From: Juglans regia
Lineage: Eukaryota > Streptophyta > Magnoliopsida > Fagales > Juglandaceae
Direction of reading: 5' to 3'
DNA: 64,000 nucleotides
Assembly: GCF_001411555.2 (NCBI RefSeq)
Contig: NC_049912.1
Coordinates: 19,886,341-19,950,340, forward strand
Below the pieces are notes generated by a model, which did no database searches, was not told where the DNA came from, and saw nothing but the letters and a program-made list of their open reading frames with translations. The position numbers were made by a program, and so were the translations under genes. Of the stretch, positions 35,979 to 50,900 are shown piece by piece (positions within the stretch are counted from its first letter, which is position 1; the number at the start of each line of letters is the position of its first letter).

Positions 35979-38900
35979 CTATGTCATGTAAATATCGGGG
36001 TGAAGAAGCCCTTCATATTCCAGCTGCGGAAAACAATACGAAATTGGTTAGTGTTCCAGGAATTGAATTGTAAGAATGATAATGCGATTCACCTACCCTT
36101 GCTTGATTATGGGACATTTTCATTCTCCTATATTCTTCTTGTGCTTTCTTTGAACGAAACATAGACTGAACCCGTATAACAGATCTCTCAACACGATCTT
36201 CAGCTTGCTTTCGGCTAGTTCGATAGAAATCCTCCTCTGCATCACCTTCCTGCTTCAGGGACGGATCTGCTTCAATAGGATCAACATTGAGACCACGAAA
36301 ACCTTTTCTCTTCAAACGCCAGCGCAGAACTGCTTTCTCAAGCACACCGACTGACCAAAGAATTTTATGGTACTGCTTCCGCATTTGGTAACCCCGAAAA
36401 ACAGCCTGCATTGGGTGCAGTCAAACAACTTCTCATGAATCTCTGATGTCACTAAATTTAGTGTTGTTTATGCTTGTACTTACAGGTCTGGATGGGTGAC
36501 ATAAATCCAAAAACATTTTTAACATTTAAGTTATAATCATGGTTGTCAGAAAGGTACTCCCAAGTCATTTTACAAAGCTCTTGGAAATTCCTTTTCAGTT
36601 AGAGAACATACCCCATAATCCACCAAATCCACCCTTTGATTTAAAGAGAACTCTAATTGGAGCATCTTGGTTGTTCCACACACTGCAAACTTTAATGCAC
36701 ACGATTGGACAAAAGGGGCCGCATCCTCCCCTATGACAAGAAGCATTCCCTTTTTTTTTTTTCTACTCTTATGAATCAATTTTTTTTTTCCTATTCTCCA
36801 TTCATCCCAGTTCCATAGTGCAAAGGATACAGCCCCTCATCCCTTTAATCGTGTATCTTTGTGAATTGATTGTATGCAATTTGCTAATAGAAAAAAGAAG
36901 AGGGTAATTGAGGTTCACTTGCCAATGCTACATTATATGCTACATGGCTGTAGGTACAGGTTACATCTGGTCAATCATGTTAATTGCGTGAAACTGAGTC
37001 AGATTGTTTCTAGGTCAGCTGATGAACAACACTTTGACTAAAAAAATACAATTTGAACTGATCAAGCCAAGCATTTGAGGCCTCTGTCATTCACCATGTG
37101 GTTAAGTTTTGTCCTATCCAAGTGTCAGTCATGCGACAAAGAAGACAGGGAAAGAGGACTTACTTGAATTTTGATAGCCTGACGACGGAGATTAAGGAAT
37201 TCTTTCCGGATTTTCCATGTGCGGAACCTATGTTGGATACGTGCAGCAGCTGCTATCCTTTTTCGTGACTCATACTTGCGAAAGGCATGTTGAATCTTCA
37301 TTGCTGCGACTATACTGTGTGCTTCAGCCTCCGAAATGGAAAACTGAATTTCTTGGGTCCGTCGTTTTAGAGAGCGCTCCCTGAATGCAGCCTGTATACG
37401 TGCAGCAGCTTCGGCAGTTGTCTGATAAGCTGCCAACGTATCTTTTAAGTACAGCTGATCCTCACTGAGGTTCTCAGTGTTTAAATTATCGGTTGAGCTA
37501 GTATCAAGGGAACCACTGGCATTCCCAGCTATGCTCATTTCGTTGAACTGTTCTACCAAAGCCTTTTCTGAAAGATAAGCTGCTAAGCCATCATACCCCT
37601 TTGAAGATGCAAGATCAGCAGAAGTGCATCCACCAGGGTTTCCAGGGGTTGGGTCAGTGACCAAATTTGGCTTTGCACCAGCAGATAAAAGGGCTGCAAC
37701 CATTTTCTCTCTGCACAATGCAAATGTCAGAAATGCAAAATCCAAGATTGAGAGTTCTTTTTCAAATCACTACTAAAGTATAAGATGTGCTCACAAATCT
37801 GTGATATCTCATGCACAAACCATGTTATACTTGCACTTGAGAGTTATTTATGTCACATAGCATGCAAAAAGTCAATATAAGCAAATATAGAAAAGTCCAG
37901 ACATAAAAGTAATAGAGCAAGCTCAAGCTCTCTTGGGTGATGGAAATGAGATAGTGGTAGAAAGTTTTAACGCGAAAACTCCGAGTCAAATAGGACATAG
38001 CAAATCTAATTAGTTGTTAGATCACATGGTTGTAATAAGTGTGTACAACAATGAATGAAAGAAGGAAGAATATTTTCCCTCCATAAACTTGTACATGGTA
38101 TCAAAGCTCACGGTTGTCGGATGGTGGTAAGTGGTGGACAGCGGTTCATGCCGAAATTGAGCTCATTGTCATTTGAACTTGTTGGAGTGTTTTTCGGTGT
38201 CGTATCTAACTTTTGTCGCCGGATCTAAGCACCAGTGTTTGCAGTTGCCGGATTCGAGTTTGCCGATGTTGTCCCCATAGGTGTTTGAAGCAATGTTTTG
38301 AATACCGTACCGGATGGCATACCAGTCAAGGTACTGGAACGAAATATTTCAGTACCGGTACCGTTTCGGGATAGTCGATATATGAATAAATTATATATAT
38401 AAATTATATTCCAAAATAATTGTCTATATACGAATAAATTATATATAAATACATATATATAAATTATAAATAGTTTAATCTGAATTGGAGTTCAAAAAAT
38501 AAGCTTGTAGTTTGAAAGAAAAAAAATTAAAGGCCAAAATATAGGCCAGTACGGCCGGTATTTGGGCCGGTACGAAACACTTAGGATACCTGCATTGACC
38601 ACTGGGCCGGTAAAAAAAATTTCGGCCGTACTGGCCGGTATGGTATGGTACGAAATTAAAAACACTAGTTTGAAGTGGCTTCTCCTCCGTCGTCGGTTGC
38701 CCCATAGGTGTTTGAAGTGTTTCTGGTATCTTCTTCGGTATTGGACACCAGGGGTGGGTGTCTCGTCTTTGTCTGTGCATATCGGTGTGTTTCCCGTCGT
38801 CAACGGCCGCCGGAAGTGCCGCCTGTCGCTGGCAAGCATCGAAGAAAAGTAGTGTTTGGTTGCAGGGATAACCAATCCCATCCTCAAGTGCGGATAAAGC

Positions 38901-41900
38901 CTGTTTGGTAACGAGGATAAGGTAATTCCCATACCACTTATTCTCGTTTAGGATAACCTAATCCAGTTTTGGATTTAAGTTGAAATCGGTTTTGGCCGAT
39001 ACTCGATACAAACCGATACCGGCCGATATAGGCCCGGTTTTGTCTGATACATGCCGAAACATAATCGATATTAACCGGTTCCTAGCCGATACGGTCCGAT
39101 TCCGGCCAAAATAGTCCAATTCAAAACCGATATAGGCCGATACAGTGTATTTCTGACCGAAACATGACCGAAATATTGTTATTCGGGTTTTTATCGGGTA
39201 CTTGAGCTAAGTTTCTACATTTTTAGAGTGTGTTTCTTGGATTCTCAAGTTGAATTGTGGTTTTTCTCATATATTGTGTGGAGTTTCAATCTCCAAGTTC
39301 AGTTGTGATATTATTCCTGCATCAATGACAACTAAATTTGAGTTACAGTTACATGATGCAGTTGCCTCAAATGTTGCTCCTGGTGGGAGTGGAGGCCGAG
39401 GTGGTAGAGGCTCACGTGGGGGGACGTGATGCCAAAGGTTATCGCACTCGAGGTCAAGAATCTCGTAAGTGCACCCATTGTGATCGCATTAACCACTCGG
39501 TGAGCTATTGTTGGGATCTAAATGGTAGACCATCTGGATCCGCTAATAAGTCATTTGCCAAGATATAATTAGTATATCAAAAGATGAGTATGATAAGCTT
39601 TTGGGTCGCACACGGGTTTCATCTTTCACAACTACTCTTGCCCAATCAAGTACAACGTCCGCATGTCTTGTCTCATCCACTCAAGTTCCAAGGATCATTG
39701 ATTCAGGAGCTAATGAATATCTGACTGGTTTGTCCTCTGTCTTATCTGAGTTGGATACTGTGACATCTTCAAAAAGTGTTACTCTTGCTAATGGTTCTCT
39801 TCCTAAAGTTACAGACATTAGATCCACTAAGTTCACTGACTCTATATCCTTGTCATATGTTCTATATATTCCTAGTTGTCCCTTTAGTTTGCTATCTATT
39901 AGTAAGATTACTCAAAGTCTTCAATGTTCAGTGACCTTTTATCCCTCTTCATGTGTCTTTCAAGATCTCAAGACGGGAAACAAGATTGGTACAGGGTATG
40001 AAGCTGGTGGTCTGTATTATCTTGATGTTAAACAATCACCCACTCAAGCTCTTACATCCTCTTCATCATCTGCTTATGAATGGCACTGTCGTCTTGGTCA
40101 CCCCTCTCTTTCCCTTTTAAAGTGTCAGGTTAGGAATCTAGGAAATGTCTCCCTTTCCTTGTGAAGCATGTCAAATTAGTAAACATCATCGTGTGTCTTT
40201 TGCACCTCGGGTTGATAAACGAGCATCGAGTCATTTTGAATTAGTTTACTCCGATATATGGAGACCAATCAACATTAAATGAAATAGGTTTCAGTATTTT
40301 GTCACATTTATAGATGACTACTCTCGTGTGACATGGGTGTTTTTTATGAAGGCAAGATCTAAACTTCTTTCCATATTCAAAGTGTTTTGAAAAGAAACTA
40401 AAACCCAATTTAACAAAAGGGTTCAAGTTTTGCGTTCTGATAATGCTAGAGAATATCAATCTAGTGATTTTGCTACTTACTTAAGTAACAAAGGAATTGT
40501 TTATCAAATTTCATGTTCTTACACACTACAACAGAATGGGGTGGCTGAATGCAAAAATCGTCATTTGTTAGATGTAACCAGAGCACTTTTACTGCACATG
40601 CATGTTCCTAAATGATTTTGGAGTGATGGTGTTCTTACTGCTTGTCACCTTATTAATCGTATGCCTTCATCAGTTCTCAATGGTTCATCTCCTTTTTCAA
40701 TCTTGTTTCCTTCATTACCACCATTTACTCTTCCTCCAAAAATCTTTGGGTGTGTTTGTTATGTTCATAACCTTGGCCCAAGTTTTGATAAGCTTGACTC
40801 ACGTTCTACCAAGTGTTTTTTTGTTGGTTATTCTCGGACTCAAAAATGATATTGTTGTTATAGTCATGTTCTTAGACGCTACTTCACGAGTACTGATGTT
40901 ACATTCTTTGAGTCCATATCCTATTTCTCGGACGCAGCTTCGAGTAATGAATTAGATCCTCTACCATTACCTATTCTTACACTTTATCCTTCACACTCAC
41001 CCAACCTTACCCAACCCTCCTCCATGCCTCCCCTAGTTCTTTTGCAGGTTTACTCGCGTCGCTTGCGGCCACTGACTTCCATGCCTTCACCAATCGTGTC
41101 TCCATCTTCAGATCCTGAGTTACTCAATATTTCAGACTCTCCACCTATTGCTCTCCGCAAAAGTACTCGATCTTGTGTTACTCAACATCCGATTAGTCAA
41201 TTTGTCTCATATCATGCCTTATCTCCTTCATTCTCATGTTTTACTTCTCAGCTTTCAAAATTTTATGTTCTTAAGATAGTTCAGGATGCTTTATCTGATT
41301 CGGGATGAATGACAACTATAAAAAATGAAATGGATGCCCTTCACCATAATGGGACATGAGATTTTGTTCCACTACCACCTAGTAAGCAACCTGTTGGCTG
41401 TAAATGGGTATATACAATCGAATTTCATCTTGATGGTTCAGTGGAACATTTGAAAGCCCGCTTGGTTGCTAAGTGTTACACTCAAACATATGGCATTGAT
41501 TACGAGGTGACTTTCTCCCCCGTTGCCAAAATCTCTTTTGTTCGAGTGTTGATCTCTCTTGCTGCTAATCTAGATTGGCCCTTATTTCAACTGGATGTTA
41601 AGAATACATTTCTACATGGTGACTTGCATGAAAAAGTTTATATAGAGCAACCACCTGAGCTTGTTGCTCAGGGGGAGTATCGAGGTACTGTACGCAAGTT
41701 AAAAAAGACATTATATGGTTTGAAACAATCTCCTCGAGCATGGTTTGGGAAGTTTTCTAATGTTGTATTGGCATTTAGTCTTCATAGATGCCAAACAGAC
41801 CATTCGGTATTTCACCTACACAGTGATGCAGGTCACATTTTGTTGGTTGTATATGTGGATGACATTTTAATTACTGGGAGTGACTCTGCTGGAATTTCTA

Positions 41901-44900
41901 GGTTGAAACAGTGTTTACATGATCAATTTCAGACAAAAGACTTGGGCAAGTTTAGATATTTCCTTGGAATTGAAGTCAATCGATCTAAAGAGGGTATCAA
42001 CCTATCTCAGAGGAAATATGTACTTGACCTTCTGGAAGAAACCTACATGTTGGGTGCACGACCTATTCACACCACTGTTGTGGATTCCGTACCGTACCAG
42101 CCGGTACGGCTGATATTTTTCGTACCGGTCGTTTGGCCGGTATAGGTACCATACCCGTTTCATACCGACCGGTACCGGCTGCAATTTCGGCCTTTGTTTT
42201 TTTTTTGTTTTTTGTTTTTTTTTCAAACTACAAGCTTATTTTTTAACCCCCAATTCAGACTAGACTATTTATAATTTATATATATGTATTTATATATAAT
42301 TTATTTTTATATAAACTATTATTTTGGAATATAATTTATATATATATATATTTATATATATAATTTATTTATATATCGACTATTCCGAAACGTTATCACG
42401 AAATGGTACACAAAATTGTACCGGTATCGAAATATTTCATTCCAGTGTCTTGACCGGTACGACGTCCGGTACGGTATTCAAAACATTGATTCACACCCTT
42501 ATGGACCCAAATCAAATTCTTGAAAGAGTAAGGGAGTTGTTTGGAGACCCAGGTAGGTATCAAAGACTTGTTGGGAAATTAAATTATCTTACTATCACTA
42601 GACCGGACATCTCTTATGCAGTGAGTGTACTGAGTCAATTTTTACAAATGCCTATGGTCTCACATTGGGATGTTGTAATTCATATTCTTCGTCATCTTAA
42701 GCGAGCCCCTGACCTTGAATAACTGTATCGATCAAATGAACATCTTAGGGTTGAAGCCTTTTCAGATGCTGATTAGGCAGGATCTCCTTCAGATAGAAGA
42801 TCTACTACTGGATATTGTACCTTTGTGGGAGGTAACTTGGTTACATGGAAGAGTAAGAAACAAACAGTTGTAGCTGGGTCTAGCGTAGAAGCTGAATACA
42901 GGGCAATGGCTCACACTACTAGTGAGCTGACATGGTTGCAACACTTCCTTAAAGAGATTGAGTTTCCAGCTCCTATCGCTCTCCAGTTATTTTGTGATAA
43001 TCAAGCCGCAGTGCATATTGCCTTTGATCCTGTGTACCATGAGAGGACTAAACATATAGAGATTGATTGTCACTTCATTCGATATAAGATACTAAGTGGT
43101 GACATTTCTACACCTTTTGTGAAGTTTGTCGATCAATTCGCATATATGTTTACTAAGTCTTTGTGTTGGAGTCAGTTGAAACTTATTTCTTTCAAACTGG
43201 GTTTATATGATATATATACTCTAGCTTGAGGGGGAGTGTTAGATGACATGGTTGTAATAAGTGTAATCTGTGAGGGTATAATTGTCAAGTGTATGTAGTA
43301 TATATGTTATTGTACATCAATGAATGAAAGAAGGAAGAATAGTTTCCCTCCATAAACTTGTACAATATCTATGATAAATGAAACAATTACCTTCCATGAT
43401 ATGCTGCCCAATGAAGAGCTGTCCATCCACATTTATCACGAAAATCCAATGATAAGCCTGAACATGCAAATAAATAAACGGCCCAGGTATATTCCAGAAT
43501 AGCACATAAATGTATTACTCCTTGACCTTGGGCATCATATTCTTTGGTTTTGGAGCCTTCAACAACTCTTTCCAGCAGCCACTCCCTTACCTTGTTTTTC
43601 AAAGTGAGTTCAAACAGACCATCTTTGGCTTGTGGAAAGAGAGGTTTGTTGTCTTCAATTGACTTGCTAAAATCTGCCCAACCATTCAAAATGATAGAGC
43701 TTTTGTTAGCAAACTTCTTAGCCTCCTTCAGGGATTTTGGTGATACTTTATTAGACATAATATTAAGGCTCTTGGATGTAGAGAAGAGCAGAGAAGCAAG
43801 ACGAAGCTGAACTTGAAACTCTTCCCACTTGTAATTCTCTTCTGAGGAAACTACTGGGTCACTTAATAAAGAAGTACGATACTCAAAATTCAAGACTTGG
43901 CTGATCGGTTTGTGACCATCAAAACTCATGAAAAGGTTTACTAATCCAGGAGAATGTGGTAATACCAAGCATCGATACACCCCACCCTGTACAGCTTCTG
44001 CAGGAACACAGGCATCACCACAGACACAAAAGAGACTAGACTTCCAAAGATGTTGGCACTCCTCATGAAAGAACCCAGTTACTAGGATCTGCAACATTTT
44101 AAACATAGGTAAAAAGTTTACAGCTATTTAAACCAGAGAACTGCTATAGCTACAAAGAGATTACACAAAAGTAATCATACAAACTAACGTGGATTTATGT
44201 GACCCGTTAGATCTACTTTACAATAAAAATAACTTTACAATCTGACGAACCACATTAAGGCATATCAGTTTGTGGGATTATTTTTGTGTAATTAATTTGT
44301 GGCTAAAATATTTCTCTTTAAACCTAACTTTCCTACGTTAAGCAAACCGTATACAGACTGATCCATTCGTAGTCGATTCATGATCATTGATCAACTCGAT
44401 TACGTGGAAAAACTAACTATCTGGGCAGTATCAATATTTCAAGCTTATATCCATTTCAGCACCAGTGGCAACGAAGATGATTTTTGGAAAGTTTATATTG
44501 ACTGTTGCTCCCCAAAAAAAAAAAAAAAAAAAAGGAATGAATCACAGTTTAATTGGTACAAAACATATATGCAAGGAGTTCATAGCAGTTTAGATGATGG
44601 AAACTAAAATGGTTGCTCTAAGAAAATCTAAAATTGAATTTGCCATTCAGAGTTCTATTCAAGCAAAATAATATAACATCCCAATCTTAACATGATAAAT
44701 CTAGCATCACAGTATCTTCTCCCATTTGTTTTGCTCGTATGTACGGGGCAGAGAATGATGCTGTTAGAGCAAATGAGAATGCATACTCGGTCAAAAATTT
44801 GAATTTTCACTTTCAAGAAGTTTCAACAGTTACTGTGTTTAATAAACTAAGATTAGACATGTCTTCATTCCAATTTTTATTTACCTTTGATGTCTCAAGA

Positions 44901-47900
44901 ACTTACTCATAAAAAACCAGTTGAAGGCATTTGAAGCATAAAAAGTGAACAAGAAAGCCTCGGTGATAAAAGAACACCACGAAATAGAAATGCAGGTACT
45001 GGCAAAATAAAAACCTTTGTTCTCTCAGTAGAAAATGCCCATGCAGGTGAGATGTCTGTTATGGTAAATATTTGCTCTGGAGCTGAAGATTTCTGATGAT
45101 CCATCACAGAAGAGACAAATGATTCATGACCTGGAGAAATGGAGGATTCTAGCACCGTGTTCTCTGATGAACCTGGCGAGTCAGCCAGGATGTGGTTCAT
45201 CCACCTTCCAAAACTGTCCTGTCCTTGCAATCCATCATGGACCAAAATGTCTGAGGAATTAGTGCTTCCCATGGTAATAGAATCCCCGTTTGTGTTCACT
45301 TGACTCTCCAGTGTCTGGATATGAATGTTGTCCCGTAAACTCAAGTGAATGTTATCATTCCTAGCAACCAGTTCTGTCAAATTACTGAAAGAAGAAACTT
45401 CAGCTGAAAACTTTGCTCCCTGAAATGAAAAACAGCAAGATTTATATCTTGTGCTAATGCTATCTGTAACAAAGTAAAATAGAAGTAGATTACATAGTTT
45501 AACCAAAACTAATATAACAGCACAAAAGCTTAGTTTGCTCACTGAAGTATAGATGTACATGTCAAGTCAATCTGAACGCATAAGAAACTACAGAACATGT
45601 ATGGATGCTAAGTGAAAAGTAACATAAGAATGACACAAGAAAGCATCCAGGCAAAAACTATTAGAAACTCGCACTTGCACATGAAAATTCAAGCCACTCT
45701 ACAACCCTGCTGCGCAATAGGCTGCAAAAACCAAAAAGAAAGGAACATAAGACATGAAGCCCAATGGCCAACAACTTGTCCCTGTGAACGTCTATAGTCT
45801 AAACAACTATGTTGAGCAAAATAAATGGTTTAAAACTCCTCATATCACATGTTAGCAGTAAATAGTAATGGCACGAGAAACAAAGTTGGTTGATTAAATA
45901 ACCATGCTCCCCGATGAGCATAAAATCATCATAAACTCTTATGATCCCAAATTCTAGCAGATAAAACAACAAAATAACTTTTTTCTACACTGGAGGACGT
46001 GACTCTAGGCATAGCATTCATCATATAAGCTGTAGCCGGGAAATGAAAACAATAACTCAAGATGAGGATGCGACTTTCTTTTTAAGTTCAAAACGACAAA
46101 AAAAATATATGAACCCATAGTAAACCGTAAATGGTCTACTTACATCATGTAAAGAGCCATTTACTGCAATTTGATTTGATTGATCAAAGCTTGAAAATTT
46201 ATCTGCCAAAAAGAAAAGGGGGGAAAAGTGTGAATGGTTTTCTGCGTAGCCACTAGCTCTGCTGCAGATGGATCTAATCATTTACCTCCTGTAGGTGCAG
46301 TTGAGATGTTAGAATCATTTGTCAGTAGGAGCTCATCCCACTCGAGAGTATTAATCTCATGAATCGTCAGTTCATGATTCTGGACAGTCAAATTGTCACC
46401 AGGCCCTATCGATTCTTTGAAAAACAAGGTAAGAATATTGTATATCCATTTACTGCAAAAGGGCAGATTTAATTCTACTGACAATAAGATTCAATCAAGA
46501 CATCAGTTGATGAAATATATTTGTAAATCCAGGTACTAATCGTCTAACACAATGAGAATAACTATAATGCTCAATGAAGAACCAATCCCGTTCTAACCTT
46601 CTCCAAAACACAAAAAAACAAGTATGTATTGATAAAAAACCAAACAAGCCACTTCACTGTGAAAAGATCATAGGATTCAAAATACATAAAGTTCAATCAA
46701 TACCACCTAAAATTTCTTTCTTGCCAGCATTATATCCATGATTAGAACCAGTCTCATGCTCCTCTGATGAAAGCCAAGGTGCAGATGGCTCAGAGACACC
46801 ACTAGAATTTGAATTGACAGGTGTTGCTGGAGATCCTTGCAACTGTATCATAAGTCAGCCACAGGTCAATACAAGGTTAGAATACCTAGTTATTTTTAGG
46901 TACCGAAGTCAATGGAAAAAAGAAAAAGGTTTAATGGGATAAGCATGACAATACTGACTTCCTGAGTTTCACGGTAATGAACAAGGACTATGTGTTCTAG
47001 GCTCCTGAAAACAATAGCCAAATCATACACAAAATTACTTACAGAGAAGGCTTTTCTTCTGTATTATTTAAAAATATAGCCAATAAATTGGTGGGTTTAA
47101 AGATGCACATAAACCGAAACCATTACATACTTGTCAAGAAGCCAGTAACACCTGCGAACAAAGGTTGGGTTATCTTGCCCATGCGCATAGTATACATGGA
47201 TCCTTTCTTCATTACCAACCTGAAAGATGAAACAACAGGCAAAGCAAATCTCACTAAAATATACTTTTCCAAATAGAAAGAACCTTTGTTCATATATTTC
47301 AAACCACTTTTTTGATTAGTTAATAATTTACTTAAAAAAGCTATGGATGATAACCAAGTACATGGGAGTATACAGGAGACGCATTTAAACAGAAAGAGGA
47401 AACAGAGCAAGAAAATCCTAAAAACTAGAAACAAAAGAAACGTGAGAATTCACCCAAAATAAAGAGAATTAAGGAAAACCCAAAGATCCTCCATGGTACT
47501 CTCACAATCCTCGAAACTTCGATAATTTGTTTTCCTCCAACTGCACCACATCATACATGATGGAATCATTTTCCATAAGGTCGAACTATGCAAATTACCA
47601 ATTGGGCCTTTTCCCATTGAGGCCACTGTAACCAAACACACCGAAAATAGAGTCCCATAAAGCACTAGCTATCTCACAATGAAGTAAAAGACGATCAATC
47701 ACTAAAACATGATGCTTTCTTAGATTCTCCAAAGCAAGAATCTTCCTTAACATTGTTGTCCAAACAAAAAAAGCAGCACTGAAGTAGCCTTGTCACGCCA
47801 TATTTTCTTCCATGGGAATAATGATTTAACATGATGCCAAAACTTTATAATATGATTTGACTTCAAACACACCTTGCGAAAAGACCGAAAAATTCTATCC

Positions 47901-50900
47901 TCCCCACCCCTTCTCAATTAAGTAAATTACAGCATGTCAAAGAAATAAGAGAACCTGCCTTATGATCCTACATTCCTCTGATAAAATCAACATTCAACTA
48001 ATAAGAGTCATTTGAACCTGTAAATGAGCAAATCGAAAAAATTCAAATCGAAAAAATTCCAGATAAACTTCCTTAAGGATCTGATCAAGACACCATACAT
48101 CAAGTCTAAACTTTATCCTTGAACCACCACTCACCACATATCTAATAAAACAAGAGAACTTCCCCCAACCTCTTAGGATATTTTTTTGAAGTCTCACACC
48201 AAAAGTTCCATTAACTTCATGAGTACACCATCCACCCATGGACAACCATATTTCATGCTCCAAAGACTCCCCATTCTCAATGGTATACCTCCAGAACCCT
48301 TTCCCAAAAAGGGCTTGATTGAACATATTTAAGTTGGCCCCCCAAGCTCTCATTCAAAAACAAGAGAACATACCTTAGTCCACTTAACTAAGTGAAAATT
48401 AGACTTCTTGTCCAACTTGTGCCAAAAACTTTCATTGCAACTTCTCCAACCGATTAGCAATCAAAATAGGAAGAGGGAACAGGGACAGAATAAAGAAAGC
48501 AACAAAGGTATCATAAGTGGTTAGGAACTGCCTAACAAAAATCAGTGTACCATCCACATACAAGTGAGATGTGGAAATGCCATCGACGCTTCTGACCCCC
48601 GCAGAAAAAATCTTGATAAAAATCCTCAGCCACTAAAGTAGATAACATTTTATTCAAAGCCTCCATAACTATATAAATACCAAAGTAGAAAGAGGATCCC
48701 TCTAGCAAAGACCTCTGGTAGTACTAACAAAACCGTTGGGTGCCATTCAGCAGCATAAAAAAGTGCACCGTGGAGATACAAAGCTCAATTCAACAGCACC
48801 AATTTTCCCCTGAACCACATCTTACAAGATACACAACAATAAAAAAAAAAAATATATATATATATATAAATATATATTTATTATAGGTGTTTCTGTTTGT
48901 TATAACTAAGTACTCAGCCAAAAACAGCTATAATGGACCTTGTTAATATTTTGTTTTGCATGTTGGAATGATGGTTATTAGGGAAATTCTCATGTTCCTT
49001 TTATATATTCATCTTACATAGCACCTGCAGCTTTCCTGTGACAATTCTGGAATTCAGATATTCATTTGCAATTAATACTAAATCCAAAATTTGTGTCCCC
49101 CTGATGAATGCATTCTAGGACTTGTAGATAAACTTCTCCAACATCAACTTCAATCTATTTGCAAGAGCCTTGGCTATAATCTCATGAGTTCCACTGACCA
49201 AATTAATTGGCTGAAAGTCCATAATTTCCACCGTCCATATTGTTTTGGGGATAAGAGTAAGCAAAGTTGCATGACTTCTCACAAACCATCAGGGCTTGGG
49301 GCCTTATCACTATTCAATGCTTTCACCACCTTATGACCGTACTTTTTTTCAAGCTCTCACCATCCAAGATGCCACTTCCTCATCAAGAGACTCAAAAGAG
49401 AGACCATCCACCCGAGGCCAGCAACTATACTGCTCATATAAAACATATTATAATGTTGTACGATATGATCGCCAATCTCAAAGGGATTAGAAAAAACAGC
49501 ACCATTCACATCCAATGACTCAATAGAATTGGTCCTTCCAAAAGAGTTTGCCACAGTGAAAAAATATTGAACACCCGTCTCACTTCTCTAATCTTCTCCA
49601 GTTGTCCTCTTAAATCACGCAACAAACTTTTTCTTTGCAACTCTCTCCAACGCGATATCCTCACCAAACACATCCTTCCTGCTGAGAATCTATAGGACTA
49701 CATCAACAGTTCTCTAACTAGCATGTCACATTTTTTGTTCATGATTTTACCCAAACTTCCCCTAGTTGAGGTAATGGTTGTTGGAGTTTGTTTCGTACCG
49801 CAACAACCTCCACATACAACTGCTTTTCAACGATGTGCTATACTCTTCTAACAGTGAGTCAACCCATTTTCCTTTTGACTGTGGGTCTTACATTTTATGG
49901 GAGGACACTGCTATCACAGCCAACGGAAGTATGGAAAAGAATCTGCCACCTTACATAGCACCCATGTGAAACCTGCCCAGCCATTGCCTCTACCACCTTC
50001 TAGAATCACAATATATCCATTTTGTATGTCGCCACCATATTCTTCCACTGACACAATCAACCATGGAAATTGGAACCCGCTGAGCAATGAAAACTCTGCT
50101 CCCTGCCCTCGAAATAAAATATTCCTTCAGCCCTTCTGCTTGTTTCAGGCCCTCAACAATGTTCCACAACCAACCAACACTTTGTCCGCCAAGAGAAACT
50201 GAACAAGAAACACCCTTGCTCCTCTTGGTAATTCGAACTACCGAAACCCCCACCCATGCCAATAACTCAAAAACTTTATGTTCTACATATAATTGACGAA
50301 AAAATCCCATGCCACGATAATAAAGAGAAAAAAAAGAACAGAAAACAAAACTGAACAAAATGAAATGTATCACCAAAAAGCATTAACTTGACTCTGGTGA
50401 ACAAAAACAACCCCCTCTCCTCTTTGTGTCCGTGAGAACCATTTACCTAAAGGAGCTTATTTAAATATGCACAAACTCCTAAGACCCAAACCAACTTGAC
50501 ATGGAGAGCACTGTCTTCTAATTTACAAGATGAGCGTTAAAATAATGATCAATACCCCACCCCCCCAAAAAAAAAAAAAAAAAAAAAATCTCTATAAAAT
50601 CTTATAAAGTTGATCTACAATTGAATAAGCAACAGTGAATGAAGAAATAAGGCAGGTAAGAAAACTAGATAGGACTGTTGAGAGCAAAGTAAACTTTAGT
50701 CTCTTTTGATGGTGCTGCCTCTCCTCAAACCAAGTATCTATGAATCTACATTATACACATCAAAATCAGACTCTGGAAACCAAATTGACACTTGAAATAT
50801 TGGTAGAGCGTGCTAAAATAAATTAAGTAAAAATATCATTATATTCATACTCAAGTGAAAATAATATGCCCAAGATATGTAGCAAGAAACATCCTCTAGT

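Larger units (their letters stand above)
38015..43364 (+). mobile_element. Ty1/copia LTR retrotransposon, inactive, antisense in a CAMTA intron
   Basis: The element lies in intron 10 of the CAMTA gene, opposite to its transcription. Order: short 5' LTR, primer-binding site TGGTATCAAAGC at 38096, a gag zinc knuckle (CTHCDRINHSVSYC), protease (IDSGAN), GAG-pre-integrase (WHCRLGHPSLSLL), integrase, reverse transcriptase (YVDDILITG), RNase H (SSVEAEYRAM), a purine tract (GAGGGGGAG) and the 3' LTR. Protease-integrase-RT-RNase H order identifies copia. At least nine stops or frame changes and two MITE insertions make it non-functional. No matching 5-bp target duplication is seen: TTAGT precedes it and ATATC follows. 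Confidence 0.95.
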
